A stretch of 64,000 bases of DNA from SLHU01 sp009929975 (lineage in GTDB: Bacteria > Bacillota > Clostridia > Saccharofermentanales > UBA5734). The translations under genes were made by a program, and so were the position numbers. Within the stretch, counting starts at the first letter, position 1. Each line of letters begins with the position of its first letter. Below are positions 26,309 to 35,068 of this stretch, piece after piece. Where the stretch lies: NCBI GenBank assembly GCA_040776905.1, contig JAXGZQ010000004.1, forward strand, positions 1 to 64,000, written 5' to 3'. The notes beneath the pieces are model-generated. The model was not told the DNA's origin. It did no database searches and saw nothing but the letters and a program-made list of their open reading frames with translations.

Positions 26309-28783
26309 TCATACACCCTGGCGGCTGCGCCGGATCATTTCCGTATCGGTAAAACTGTTCTCCGGTGTATAGCCCAGCAGCGGACGGATCCGCTGATGGT
26401 AGGCATCAATCAGCCAGCGAGGCTGGGGAAAGAAATACTCTTCCAGTTCAAATGCCGGGGTAATCCAGTTGCGCGAACCGACCACAACGACCGGCGCATC
26501 AAGGTCATCAAAACAGAGATCGCTGATCGTCCGGGCCAGATCGTTCAGATAGGATCCGCGCTCGCAGGCATCCCCTGAAACGATGATGCGGCCGGTTTTC
26601 CTGACCGACTCGATGACTTTCTCATACTGGAACGGCACGAGCGACCGGGCATCAATAACCTCAACTGAGACGCCATGGTCACGCTCCAGAATCTCAGCGG
26701 CTTCAAGTGCCCGGTACAGGGTCGCTCCGATGGTCAGAACGGTCAGGTCACTGCCGGCCCGCTTGACATCCGGTTCACCGATGGCAATTTCATATGAAGT
26801 TTCCGGAACCCCTCCGGCATGGAATTGTTCGCCGATATCATAGAGACGCTGGCTTTCGAAAAAGATAACCGGATCGGTCCCGTTCAGCGCGCTGGTCATC
26901 AGTCCCTTGGCATCATAGGGCGTGACAGGGAAGACAACTTTCAAACCCGGGATATGCGTGCAGAGCGCTGTCCAGTCCTGGGAATGCTGCGCGCCGTATT
27001 TTGATCCGACGGAAACACGCAGAACCACCGGCATCCGCAGAATACCCGCCGACATGGCCTGCCACTTAGGCAGCTGGTTGAAAACCTCATCACCGGCACG
27101 GCCAAGGAAATCAGAATACATCAGTTCAACCAGCGCACGGCCGCCGCTCATGGCATAGCCAACGGCCGAGCCGACAATCGCGCCCTCCGAAATCGGTGAG
27201 TTGAACAGCCTGTGATAGGGAACGGCTTCGGTTAAGCCACGATAGACCGCGAACGCGCCGCCCCAGTCACGATTCTCCTCACCATAGGCAACCAGTGTCG
27301 GATCTTCATAAAACTTATCGAGAATCGCTTCGAACAGCGCGTCTCTCAGCTGGTAGACACGGTTTTTCGCGATGGCTTGTCCCTGCTCGTCAAAAGCGAA
27401 GCGCTGTCTGCGCGCGATCTGCTTGACCCGGGGATTCTCCTCCCGTGTCTGCAGCATATCGGCCGGCCGGTCATCCATCCGGGCAATGGATTGATTGGAG
27501 AACATCAGTGACGCGATCGCGTCCGGCTGACGACGCAGATTCATCCGCGGTGACAGGTCAGCATCAATCGCCCATCCGGTCGTCCGTTCAATGGTTTCAA
27601 TGACCTGCTGGTCGATGGCCGCGAAATCCTCAGGCTTCGCGACAGCAGCATCCAGCAGCTGCTGCCGGAATGAACTGATCGAATCCTCTGCTTCCCAGGC
27701 GGCCTTTTCTTCCTCGGTCCGGTAGGAATCAGCATCTGAAGGCGAATGACCGGCATACCGGTAGGTCAATGTATCAAGCAGAACCGGACCTCTCCGCTGC
27801 TCGATCACCTCGCGCTTGCGGCGAATCGCGTCGATGACAGCCAGTGGCTGATAGCCGTCGATCCGTTCGGCATGCATCTGATCCGGGTTGATTCCGGCAC
27901 CCAGCCGTGCGGCCATTTCATAACCCATCGTTTCACCGCGGGTCTGACCGCCCATGGCATACTGGTTGTTCATGATATTGAAGATCAGAGGCAGGCCGCC
28001 TTTCATGTCATCCGGCCACAATTGGCGGAACTGGTCCATCGTGGCCATCATGAAGGCTTCCCAGACCGGTCCGCAGCCGAGGGATCCGTCACCGATATTA
28101 CAGATGACCAGGCCGGGGCGGCGGTTGATTTTCTTGAACAGGGCGGCACCGACTGATATATCTGCGGAACCACCGACGATCGCGTTATTGGGATAAACGC
28201 CGAACGGCAGGAAAAACGCATGCATCGACCCGCCCAGACCGCGGTTGAACCCGGTCGTCCGGGCGAAAATTTCCGCCAGTGCCCCATAGACAAGAAAATC
28301 GACTGCCAGTTCACGCAGCGATTTCCCACTGCCTGACTGTTGTTCGACCACCCGCCACACAGCGCCGTCCAGAAACTGCTCCATCACCTGCTGCAGTGCT
28401 TGTTCATTCATGTGGTGGATCGCCGATAGCCCTTTGGCCAGAATTTCGCCATGGCTGCGATGTGATCCGAAAATGAAATCCTGTTCAGTCAGCAGATAGG
28501 CTTGGCCGACCGCGGCAGCTTCCTGGCCGATTGAGAGGTGGGCAGGACCCGGATTATTGTAGTTCAGTTCCCGATACTGATTGGTCGTCTTGATCTCATA
28601 CAGCATGGTTTCAAATTCACGAATCAGACGCATGTCGCGATAGATGCGAAGAAAATCCGCCGGACTATAGCTTTCCGTTTCTTCCGCGATCGTCCGCTGG
28701 TACTGATTGACTGGAATATCCGCAAACCTGATCAGATCCGGTTTGCGGACATCTGAGGGATTAATGAATAATTGACGGGTCAT
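26309..28783 (-). CDS. 2-oxoacid (or acetoin-type) dehydrogenase E1, fused alpha and beta subunits
   Basis: An 824-residue thiamine-diphosphate enzyme joining E1-alpha (about residues 40-430) and E1-beta (about 490-815). The alpha half has the ThDP/Mg motif GDGSLG (231) with NN at 272-273, a longer spacing than usual. The beta half has SPISEGAIVG with the catalytic glutamate region and the GRALVELMYSDF segment. Such enzymes decarboxylate a 2-oxoacid (or cleave acetoin) and pass the acyl group to the E2 lipoyl domain. The substrate cannot be told from motifs; branched-chain 2-oxoacid, pyruvate-like and acetoin types are all possible. It overlaps the E3 stop as ATGA. Confidence 0.9.
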   Translation of the reverse strand: MTRQLFINPSDVRKPDLIRFADIPVNQYQRTIAEETESYSPADFLRIYRDMRLIREFETMLYEIKTTNQYRELNYNNPGPAHLSIGQEAAAVGQAYLLTEQDFIFGSHRSHGEILAKGLSAIHHMNEQALQQVMEQFLDGAVWRVVEQQSGSGKSLRELAVDFLVYGALAEIFARTTGFNRGLGGSMHAFFLPFGVYPNNAIVGGSADISVGAALFKKINRRPGLVICNIGDGSLGCGPVWEAFMMATMDQFRQLWPDDMKGGLPLIFNIMNNQYAMGGQTRGETMGYEMAARLGAGINPDQMHAERIDGYQPLAVIDAIRRKREVIEQRRGPVLLDTLTYRYAGHSPSDADSYRTEEEKAAWEAEDSISSFRQQLLDAAVAKPEDFAAIDQQVIETIERTTGWAIDADLSPRMNLRRQPDAIASLMFSNQSIARMDDRPADMLQTREENPRVKQIARRQRFAFDEQGQAIAKNRVYQLRDALFEAILDKFYEDPTLVAYGEENRDWGGAFAVYRGLTEAVPYHRLFNSPISEGAIVGSAVGYAMSGGRALVELMYSDFLGRAGDEVFNQLPKWQAMSAGILRMPVVLRVSVGSKYGAQHSQDWTALCTHIPGLKVVFPVTPYDAKGLMTSALNGTDPVIFFESQRLYDIGEQFHAGGVPETSYEIAIGEPDVKRAGSDLTVLTIGATLYRALEAAEILERDHGVSVEVIDARSLVPFQYEKVIESVRKTGRIIVSGDACERGSYLNDLARTISDLCFDDLDAPVVVVGSRNWITPAFELEEYFFPQPRWLIDAYHQRIRPLLGYTPENSFTDTEMIRRSRQGV

Positions 28784-30210
28784 ACCTTACCTCCAGTGAT
28801 TGAATCGTGTTCGTCTGTGGGTTGATCGCCAGCCGGTGTCCCTGTTTCCGGCAGTCGGAAGACGGCTTCACGAATAATTTCCGCGACGGTCGGATGCGGA
28901 AAAATAAACTTCTTGATTTCTGACAGCGGCATCTGATGTTCAATCATCATACCGGCTGTCAGGATGATTTCCGACGCGCAGCTGCCGAGAAGATGACAGC
29001 CCAGAAGGATCTGTCGCCGGGGATGGACCAGCAAATGGATCTGACCGCCAGCCTGCGCGTTTTCAGCCATGAACCGTCCGCTGTACTGCATGGGCAGCCG
29101 TACCTCAAGATAAGGAATTCCCTTCTCCCGGCAGGCATCTGCCGTCAGGCCGACTGAAGCCAGCTCCGGCTGGGTGTAGATCACGGATGGCATCGCGTCA
29201 TATGACATCCTGTCATTTTCCCCAAGGATCGAAGCGATCGCGACCTCCGCTTCGCGATAGGCGGCATGGGCCAGCATCCACAGGCCGTTGACATCACCGA
29301 CCGCATAAACGTCCGGCCAGTTGGTCCGACCTTTCTCATCGGTCACGATGCGTCCCTTTTCGGTGTAAACGCCAATGTTTTCCAGGCCGATGCCCCTGAT
29401 TCTGGGACGCCGCCCGACACTGAGCAGAATTTTTTCAGCGTTGAGCCATTTTGTTTCGCCATCCTGCTGAAACTCGACACCATCGCCCGAGACCCGGCTG
29501 ACCCGGCTCTGCAGGAAAACCTGCATTCCCTTTTTCTCAAGCTGGCGCTGCAGCAGTCCGACCTGTTCACGGTCGGCCTGCCCAGCCAGTTGATCCAGCA
29601 TTTCCACAATGGCCACCTGGCTGCCGATACTCTGATAAAGGCTGGCCATTTCCAGCCCGATCACACCACCGCCGATCACAACAAGCTGCTCCGGGATCTG
29701 TTCCAGATCGAGCATCTCACGGCTCGTCAGCACAAAGCCGGACTCAAGGCCTTCCTGAATTCCCGTGATCGGAGGAATGACCGGTTCCGAACCGGTCGCG
29801 ATGATCAGCCAACGGCTGCTGTACTGCTCATTGCCGGCCTGAACCGTAATGCGGCCCGGCTCACGGCTGATGATCCGTCCCTCCCCGCTGACCACAACCA
29901 CACCGTGCTGTTTCAACTGCTGTTTGATCCCCGCCACCAGTCCGCGGACAACTTTGTTTTTCCGCTTGACCGCGACCGCGGGATCGTAACGGGCCGATTC
30001 AACCGTTACACCATAGGCCTTGCCATGCAGGGCATACTCATAGATCTTAGCGCCATTGAGCAGCGTTTTCGATGGAATACAGCCCTCGTTCAGGCAGACG
30101 CCGCCGAGCTTGTCTTTTTCGATCAGCAGAACCGCCAGTCCGGCCTGGCCAGCCCGTTCCGCGGCCAGGTAACCACCAGGCCCGCCGCCAAGAACAATCA
30201 GATCATACAT
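28780..30210 (-). CDS. lpdA: Dihydrolipoyl dehydrogenase (E3)
   Basis: A 476-residue flavoprotein disulfide reductase that reoxidises the E2 lipoyl group with NAD+. Visible are the FAD motif LGGGPGGYLAAERA, the redox disulfide GGVCLNEGCIPS, the NAD motif GGGVIGLEMASL and the C-terminal HPTVAEIIREA, whose initial histidine is the catalytic base (in FIFPHPT). Length and order are standard. It overlaps E2 by 8 bases and E1 by 4, so the three subunits are translationally coupled. Confidence 0.95.
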   Translation of the reverse strand: MYDLIVLGGGPGGYLAAERAGQAGLAVLLIEKDKLGGVCLNEGCIPSKTLLNGAKIYEYALHGKAYGVTVESARYDPAVAVKRKNKVVRGLVAGIKQQLKQHGVVVVSGEGRIISREPGRITVQAGNEQYSSRWLIIATGSEPVIPPITGIQEGLESGFVLTSREMLDLEQIPEQLVVIGGGVIGLEMASLYQSIGSQVAIVEMLDQLAGQADREQVGLLQRQLEKKGMQVFLQSRVSRVSGDGVEFQQDGETKWLNAEKILLSVGRRPRIRGIGLENIGVYTEKGRIVTDEKGRTNWPDVYAVGDVNGLWMLAHAAYREAEVAIASILGENDRMSYDAMPSVIYTQPELASVGLTADACREKGIPYLEVRLPMQYSGRFMAENAQAGGQIHLLVHPRRQILLGCHLLGSCASEIILTAGMMIEHQMPLSEIKKFIFPHPTVAEIIREAVFRLPETGTPAGDQPTDEHDSITGGKV

Positions 30211-31549
30211 GTTCAGGTTCCTCCGCCGTTTCTGTCTCCGGCACGGCTTGCCACAACATCAAGGTCAGATGTTCAAGTGCCCAGACAAGATCCTTGAGAA
30301 AACGGGCGGCCGGCGCGCCATCCAGCGCGCGATGGTCAAAGGTCAGCGACAGACCAATCGCCGGATAGGTGCTGATCGTACCGTTTTCAGCGCGGACGCG
30401 CTCAACAGCGCAGCCGACCCCGAGAATACAGGTCTGCGGCGGATTGATCACCGGAGTGAAATTTTCGACGCCGAGTGTTCCGAGATTGGTCACGGTAAAT
30501 GTCCCGCCTTGAAGCAGGTCCGGTTTGATGGTTCCCGTCTGGCAGTCGGCCGCCAGTTTTCGCGTCTGTTCCGTGATTTTTTCGAGTGTCAGTTGATCCG
30601 CAGCGCGCAGTGTCGGAACCATCAGACCCCGTGGTGTATCAATCGCGACACCCAGATGGACTCTGCGGAACAAGGTCAGTCCGGCATCATCGTACCAGGC
30701 ATTACAGGCCGAATGAAGCGGCAGCACTCGGGAAACCGCCCAGAGAATCAAATCATTTACGGTCGGTATGCGGCGGGACTGCGGCCAGTCCAGGCTCAAC
30801 GGGTGCTGGTCGGCCGCCGCGGCTTTCAACTGGCCGCGCAGTCTGAACAGCTCAGTGGCGTCAAAACTGCTGTTCAATGTCAATTGAGCCATCGTGGACA
30901 ATGATTCATGCATGGAACGGGCGATCAACTGGCGAACGCGGCTGTGTGGAACCTGCCGGATTTCGTCATCAACCGGCATCACCGGCGCAGCCGGCTCCGG
31001 TTCATGTCCTGCGGCCGATTGCCCCTCCGTACTGCCGGAGAGGCTGATCTTCAGAATATCGTCCTCAATCACCCGGCCCCCCGGTCCGCTGCCGCTGGCC
31101 TGCTGCCAGGAAACATTTTTCTGCTTTGCCAGCCGGCGCGCACGGGGGCTGCTGCCGCTTTGTGCCGGCGGTACCGGGATGGCCGGTTCACGCTTTACGG
31201 ATTCAGGTTGGACGGTAGCGGCCACCGGCTCCGCAGCGGCGGCCGCATCTTCAGACGCATCAGCCGCCCGGTCGCCTGCCGGACGCGGATCATAAGGATC
31301 AACAGATTCTCCGGGCTCACCGATCACCGCGACATGGTTGAGGCAGGGTACATCATCCCCTTCCTGATAGAAAACAGCCAGCAGGGTTCCGGCAACACGT
31401 GCCTTCTCATCAAAGGCGGCTTTATCCGTTTCATAGGTGAATAAAAGATCATCCACCTTGACCCGGTCACCGACTTTACGATGCCATTCTCCAATGATGC
31501 AGCTTTCAACCGACTGGCCCTGACGGGGCATGATCACAGGTGTTGCCAT
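30203..31549 (-). CDS. 2-oxoacid dehydrogenase E2, dihydrolipoyl acyltransferase
   Basis: A 448-residue acyltransferase with one N-terminal lipoyl domain (lipoyl-lysine in YETDKAAFD, about residue 43), an Ala/Pro-rich linker, a peripheral subunit-binding domain (SPRARRLAKQKNV to GPGGRVIEDD) and a C-terminal catalytic domain ending with FDHRALDGAPAA, which holds the catalytic histidine and aspartate. It forms the core of the complex with the neighbouring E1 and E3. It starts 26 bases after the SDR gene. The acyl group carried is unknown. Confidence 0.93.
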   Translation of the reverse strand: MATPVIMPRQGQSVESCIIGEWHRKVGDRVKVDDLLFTYETDKAAFDEKARVAGTLLAVFYQEGDDVPCLNHVAVIGEPGESVDPYDPRPAGDRAADASEDAAAAAEPVAATVQPESVKREPAIPVPPAQSGSSPRARRLAKQKNVSWQQASGSGPGGRVIEDDILKISLSGSTEGQSAAGHEPEPAAPVMPVDDEIRQVPHSRVRQLIARSMHESLSTMAQLTLNSSFDATELFRLRGQLKAAAADQHPLSLDWPQSRRIPTVNDLILWAVSRVLPLHSACNAWYDDAGLTLFRRVHLGVAIDTPRGLMVPTLRAADQLTLEKITEQTRKLAADCQTGTIKPDLLQGGTFTVTNLGTLGVENFTPVINPPQTCILGVGCAVERVRAENGTISTYPAIGLSLTFDHRALDGAPAARFLKDLVWALEHLTLMLWQAVPETETAEEPEHV

Positions 31550-31575
31550 AATGATGATTCCTCTCTCTAAATCGC

Positions 31576-32682
31576 CTAATTCAACATGACCTGGCCGCCC
31601 GTCACCGGGATCGCCTGGCCTGTTTCATACTCTTGTTCAACACAGTAGAAAATGGCCCGGGCGACATCGATCGGACGACAGCCGCGGCGCATGGGAACTT
31701 TCGCCGTATAGGCTCGATACACGTCATCAATGCTCGCCGCGCCTTCTATTTTTCCTGCTTTCAGATACTGGACAAACAGACCCTTATCCGGATCGCTCCA
31801 CAGCGGTCCCTCGTAATAATTTCCGGGGCAGATCGCGTTGACCTTGATCCGCCAGCTGACCAGTTCTTTGGCGAAACTCTGAACCAGGCCGATGCCGCCG
31901 AATTTACTTCCGGCATAGGCAAAATTCCGATCTGAGCCTTCGAGACCTGATTTCGAGTTGATCTGAATGATATCGGCGCTGTAGCCGGGGCATTCCTCAG
32001 CCTGCCGCTTCATCGGGCGGCAGCCGGCCCGGGCAACCAGAAAAAACCCGGTGTAGTTGACACGGGTCACGAACTCAAAATCCTCCGGCCTCAGTTCATC
32101 CAATCCGCCGGCACGAAGCACACCGGCATTGCTGATGATCAGATCCAATCCGCCATACAGGAGTGTCATGGTTTCGATCAGGGTGTTGACGGAGGATTCA
32201 CTGGCGACATCAACCGGAAGTGCCAAAGCCTCCCCGCCGCTTTCATTGATCGATTCGGCCACAAACCGGGCCCGTTCCAGATTCAGGTCCGCGATCACGA
32301 CAGCCGCTCCGGCTGTGGCCAGCTCACGGGCAATGCCCTCACCGAAGCCTTGTGCCGCTCCGGTCACCAGAGCGATTCGACCGCTCAGGCGGTCCGGGCC
32401 GCTCTGGCGCTGGCGCAGATGAAAACAGCCGGCCGGTGCGATCCGGATACATTCAGGCTGGTGGCCTCCGGCATGGTCCAGCTGCTGCCGCAAAGCGCTG
32501 AGAAGCTGTTCAGGGCTGTCATAATCCGACGCGTCGATCGTCCAGACCGTCTTTTCATTCACGTCAGACGTTAAAGTTTCTTCAAACCTGACCTGCTTGA
32601 GCTTTGGCCAGAACAGGCCGCGCAGCCGCGGCGCCAGTTCCAGCGCAATCTGCTGTGGTGTCAGATGTTCTATCCAGTGCAT
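31576..32682 (-). CDS. Short-chain dehydrogenase resembling sorbitol-6-phosphate 2-dehydrogenase, with N-terminal extension
   Basis: A 368-residue protein. About 105 residues of unassigned sequence precede a classical SDR domain with the nucleotide motif VTGAAQGFGEG, SNAG, catalytic Ser in INSKSG, and YAGSK. Three stretches match what I recall of E. coli SrlD: INSKSG, KVPMRRGC and a VTGGQVM C-terminus. Sorbitol-6-phosphate to fructose-6-phosphate (NAD+) is thus the best guess. The extension is unusual for SrlD and might be a partner-binding region. It follows the SorE-like gene by 31 bases. Lactaldehyde oxidation, as by the SDR half of RhaEW, is an alternative. Confidence 0.78.
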   Translation of the reverse strand: MHWIEHLTPQQIALELAPRLRGLFWPKLKQVRFEETLTSDVNEKTVWTIDASDYDSPEQLLSALRQQLDHAGGHQPECIRIAPAGCFHLRQRQSGPDRLSGRIALVTGAAQGFGEGIARELATAGAAVVIADLNLERARFVAESINESGGEALALPVDVASESSVNTLIETMTLLYGGLDLIISNAGVLRAGGLDELRPEDFEFVTRVNYTGFFLVARAGCRPMKRQAEECPGYSADIIQINSKSGLEGSDRNFAYAGSKFGGIGLVQSFAKELVSWRIKVNAICPGNYYEGPLWSDPDKGLFVQYLKAGKIEGAASIDDVYRAYTAKVPMRRGCRPIDVARAIFYCVEQEYETGQAIPVTGGQVMLN

Positions 32683-32713
32683 TGAAATTCCTCCATCACC
32701 GCGTCAGCCTGAG

Positions 32714-33979
32714 TCAGATCGGCTGGGCCTGCTCAAGCAGGCAGCGTTCAGCTTCAGCGCACCACAGCTGCCGGTTCGCCGCGACAATGTCCGCCAATTC
32801 GCGAAACAGCGGGTCCTTCCCGCCCAGACGGGCAAAATCACTGATCGCGGTCAGGGGAAGCCGAATTTGTGTATAAATCAATTTTTTACCGCCTGGAATC
32901 TTCGGCAGATTCAACGTGGTGTCGATGACGCTGTTCAGACCGCCGATATGCGTGATCATCGCCGAAGGATCGATCTGTCCGGCCGACATCATCTCCAGCG
33001 CTTCGATCAGGTCATCCGTATTGCCGCCGCTGTTCCCGGCAACATGAGTCGCCCGGTAATGGACATCGTAAAAATTGAGACGGGCTGAGAATTCCGGATC
33101 GGTCGGTCCGGCGAAGAAATTGAGGCACCCGTCATGGGCCAGAATCTGAACCGCCTGTTCCACCACGGCACTGACCGGTGCGTAGACATAAACATCATCG
33201 TATCCGTGACCGTCGCCGATTGACAGAAGATGCCCGGGGACATCGGATACATCACGCGTGTTGACATACACCAGACGGACACCGCAGCGCTCAGCTTCTG
33301 CCTCACTGTAGATCTCACGGGCCCGCTGCAGCCGGTCGTCATCAATATCCGTTACGACCAGCAGGCCAGGCCTCCTGTCACAGTGCAGGGCATAGTCGAT
33401 CGCGCCAAGTCCCATCGGTCCGACCCCGGCCAGCAAGGCCATCTGACCGCCTTTGACAATCCCCATCCGGTGCTCATAACTGCCGGCCCGGGTGTGATAG
33501 TTGACATGAAACCCGCCGATGATGCAGGATACCGGCTCAGCCAGTGAGCCGTGGTAAAACGCCTCTCCCCGGTAAGGCAGGAGGCAGCCATGTTCCATCA
33601 CCGTCTCAGGAATGATGATGCGGGTCGCCGCCCCGCCGATATGGCGAAAACTGTAGCCGGGTGCCGCGTATGGGTCGGCCGGATCATTGATCGCCGGCTG
33701 GATCGCGAACCGGTCTCCGGCCTTGAACTGATGCTGCCAGCGGGAACCGACCTCGAGAATACGGCCGCAGAACTCGTGTCCGATGATCACCGGGTCGGTC
33801 GCGATCGTTTCCGGAACACGCTTATGGTCCGCTCCCTGTATCGCTGCTTTATAGGAAGACATGCAGATACTGTCAGAGACAATTTCTGCCAGGATTTCTC
33901 CGGAACCGATTGGTGGAAGCTCAAACTGCTCCAGTCTCAAGTCATTTTTCCCATATAAACGAACGGCTTTTGTCTCCAT
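32714..33979 (-). CDS. Zinc-type alcohol dehydrogenase resembling L-sorbose-1-phosphate reductase (SorE-like)
   Basis: A 421-residue medium-chain dehydrogenase and the first gene of the operon. The N-terminal catalytic domain has a GHEFCGRILEVG motif, and the Rossmann region has GVGPMGLGAIDYAL. The usual Cys of the zinc site at the start is in SICMSSYKA. Length and the NFFAGP, FYDVHY and HVAGNSGGN segments suggest SorE, which interconverts L-sorbose 1-phosphate and D-sorbitol 6-phosphate and would supply the neighbouring SrlD-like enzyme. No phosphotransferase transport genes are present, so this substrate is only an inference. GGAAGGAG precedes the ATG. Confidence 0.78.
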   Translation of the reverse strand: METKAVRLYGKNDLRLEQFELPPIGSGEILAEIVSDSICMSSYKAAIQGADHKRVPETIATDPVIIGHEFCGRILEVGSRWQHQFKAGDRFAIQPAINDPADPYAAPGYSFRHIGGAATRIIIPETVMEHGCLLPYRGEAFYHGSLAEPVSCIIGGFHVNYHTRAGSYEHRMGIVKGGQMALLAGVGPMGLGAIDYALHCDRRPGLLVVTDIDDDRLQRAREIYSEAEAERCGVRLVYVNTRDVSDVPGHLLSIGDGHGYDDVYVYAPVSAVVEQAVQILAHDGCLNFFAGPTDPEFSARLNFYDVHYRATHVAGNSGGNTDDLIEALEMMSAGQIDPSAMITHIGGLNSVIDTTLNLPKIPGGKKLIYTQIRLPLTAISDFARLGGKDPLFRELADIVAANRQLWCAEAERCLLEQAQPI

Positions 33980-34053
33980 GGTCGTTCTCCTTCCGGCCGG
34001 TTATTCGGGCAGGCCGGGCATCAGCGCCTGTCGGCCCTACAACCGGCATTCTG

Positions 34054-34062
34054 ATTATATCA
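34054..34062 (-). promoter_or_regulatory. Extended -10 promoter of the nine-gene operon
   Basis: On the minus strand TGATATAAT gives an extended -10 box about 75 bases upstream of the SorE-like start. It is the only good promoter seen for the 13-kb operon, because all gaps within the operon are under 45 bases. No regulator gene lies beside it. Confidence 0.5.
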
Positions 34063-34102
34063 TAGCGATAATTTCCCAAAGCGAAAAGAATCGCGCCGGG
34101 AT

Positions 34103-34111
34103 TGGTATAAT
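34103..34111 (+). promoter_or_regulatory. Extended -10 promoter of the PAS-GGDEF pseudogene
   Basis: TGGTATAAT on the plus strand lies 40 bases upstream of the pseudogene start, back to back with the minus-strand operon promoter 40 bases away. No clear -35 is visible. Confidence 0.4.
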
Positions 34112-34150
34112 CAATACGAAATGTGACACGATACGGCATGGAGGACAAAC

Positions 34151-34919
34151 ATGAACATGGCTTATTCAGAATGGACCCGGCAGCAGCTGGTCGATCGAAT
34201 CCGTGAGCTGGACGCCTTGAATCAAGCGTTGCTGCGGGAGCAGGAACAGGAGGTCCGGCTGGAATTCGCCTGGAGCGGAAAATCTTGGTCATTGGTACTG
34301 GGATGTGGTCAGCAATACCGTGACATTCAATCCGCTCAAAGTCACTACGCTCGGATATCAGATGGATGAACTGCCTGGCCAGGTCAGCTATCAGTTTTTC
34401 ACCGACAAGCTGCATCCCGATGATTTTCAAAAAACAATGGACATCATGTTGGATCATCTTCATGGAAAAACTCCGGTCTATGAAGCTGAATATCGAATCA
34501 GAGCAAAAGACGGCCGCTACCGCTGGTACTACGACCGTGGCAAGGTCACGCGATATGATGCCGATGGCAAGCCGGTTTTCCTCTCCGGTATTGTCTTCGA
34601 CATTACTGAGAAGAAAGCCACACAGGTTGAACTGGAGGAAAAAAACAAGCTGTTGGCCAAGATGTCAGAGCTTGATGGACTGACAAGGATCAGCAACCAC
34701 CGCGCTCTGGTCGAGCGCCTGAAGAGTGAAACAGAGCGTTCCGACCAGAAGCAGACCCCGCTGGCGATCGCGGCCTTTCCGTTTGGTGAAACGCTCTCAA
34801 TCTCGGTCAGCGGCGGGGTACAGGACTACCGGGGCCAGAGTACGACGGAACTGATTCATGAAGCCGATATGAAAATGTATCAAGCCAAACGGAATGGCAA
34901 GAACCAGATTGTGATCTGA
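34151..34919 (+). pseudogene. Degenerate PAS-GGDEF diguanylate cyclase, frameshifted and missing its active site
   Basis: The gene starts after GGAGG as a PAS-domain protein and loses frame near 34279-34283, where an AAAA run shifts the reading from EFAWSG to the +2 frame. One A fewer would give a continuous protein (...SGNLGHWYWDVVSNTV...). The rest of the PAS domain (YRIRAKDGRYRWYYDRGK, GIVFDITEKKA) continues from about 34290. The GGDEF domain begins normally (DGLTRISNHRALVERL) and ends normally (ADMKMYQAKRNG). The central ~70 residues, including the GG(D/E)EF loop, are deleted without breaking the frame. Two independent lesions argue for a true pseudogene; a truncated PAS protein could still be made from an internal start. 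Confidence 0.85.
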
Positions 34920-34956
34920 TTCGTTTTGCTCCTCTTTCACGTGCCGCAGTCATCTA

Positions 34957-35023
34957 TTGTCAAGAGAAGGTTCATATGATATTCTGTTTTTACTTTGATA
35001 CTCAAATTATTTGGGTTTAGAAC
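34957..35023 (+). promoter_or_regulatory. Tandem putative promoters of the acyl-CoA synthetase gene
   Basis: Two candidates lie in the 149-base gap. TTGTCA (34957-34962) with TATTCT (34980-34985), and TTGATA (34995-35000) with TAGAAC (35018-35023), each have 17-base spacers. The second is closer to the gene. A 9-base tandem repeat (CCGGCACAG twice) follows it, just before the ribosome binding site. Confidence 0.45.
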
Positions 35024-35068
35024 CATTGTCCGGCACAGCCGGCACAGCCAGGAGGAGGATCACCCCCT

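Noticed and set aside
29266..30297. A 343-residue open frame on the plus strand opposite the E3 gene
   Set aside because: It is the shadow of a clear dihydrolipoyl dehydrogenase on the other strand, has no ribosome binding site and shows no domain. High GC makes such antisense frames common here; the same applies to the frames at 2868-3677, 6339-7127, 16909-17544 and 30209-30904.
22526..32682. The aldolase and SDR as halves of one broken RhaEW bifunctional gene
   Set aside because: They are nearly 8 kb apart, each has its own start and ribosome binding site, and the SDR resembles sorbitol-6-phosphate dehydrogenase more than the RhaW domain. A weaker version is kept as a finding on the N-terminal extension.
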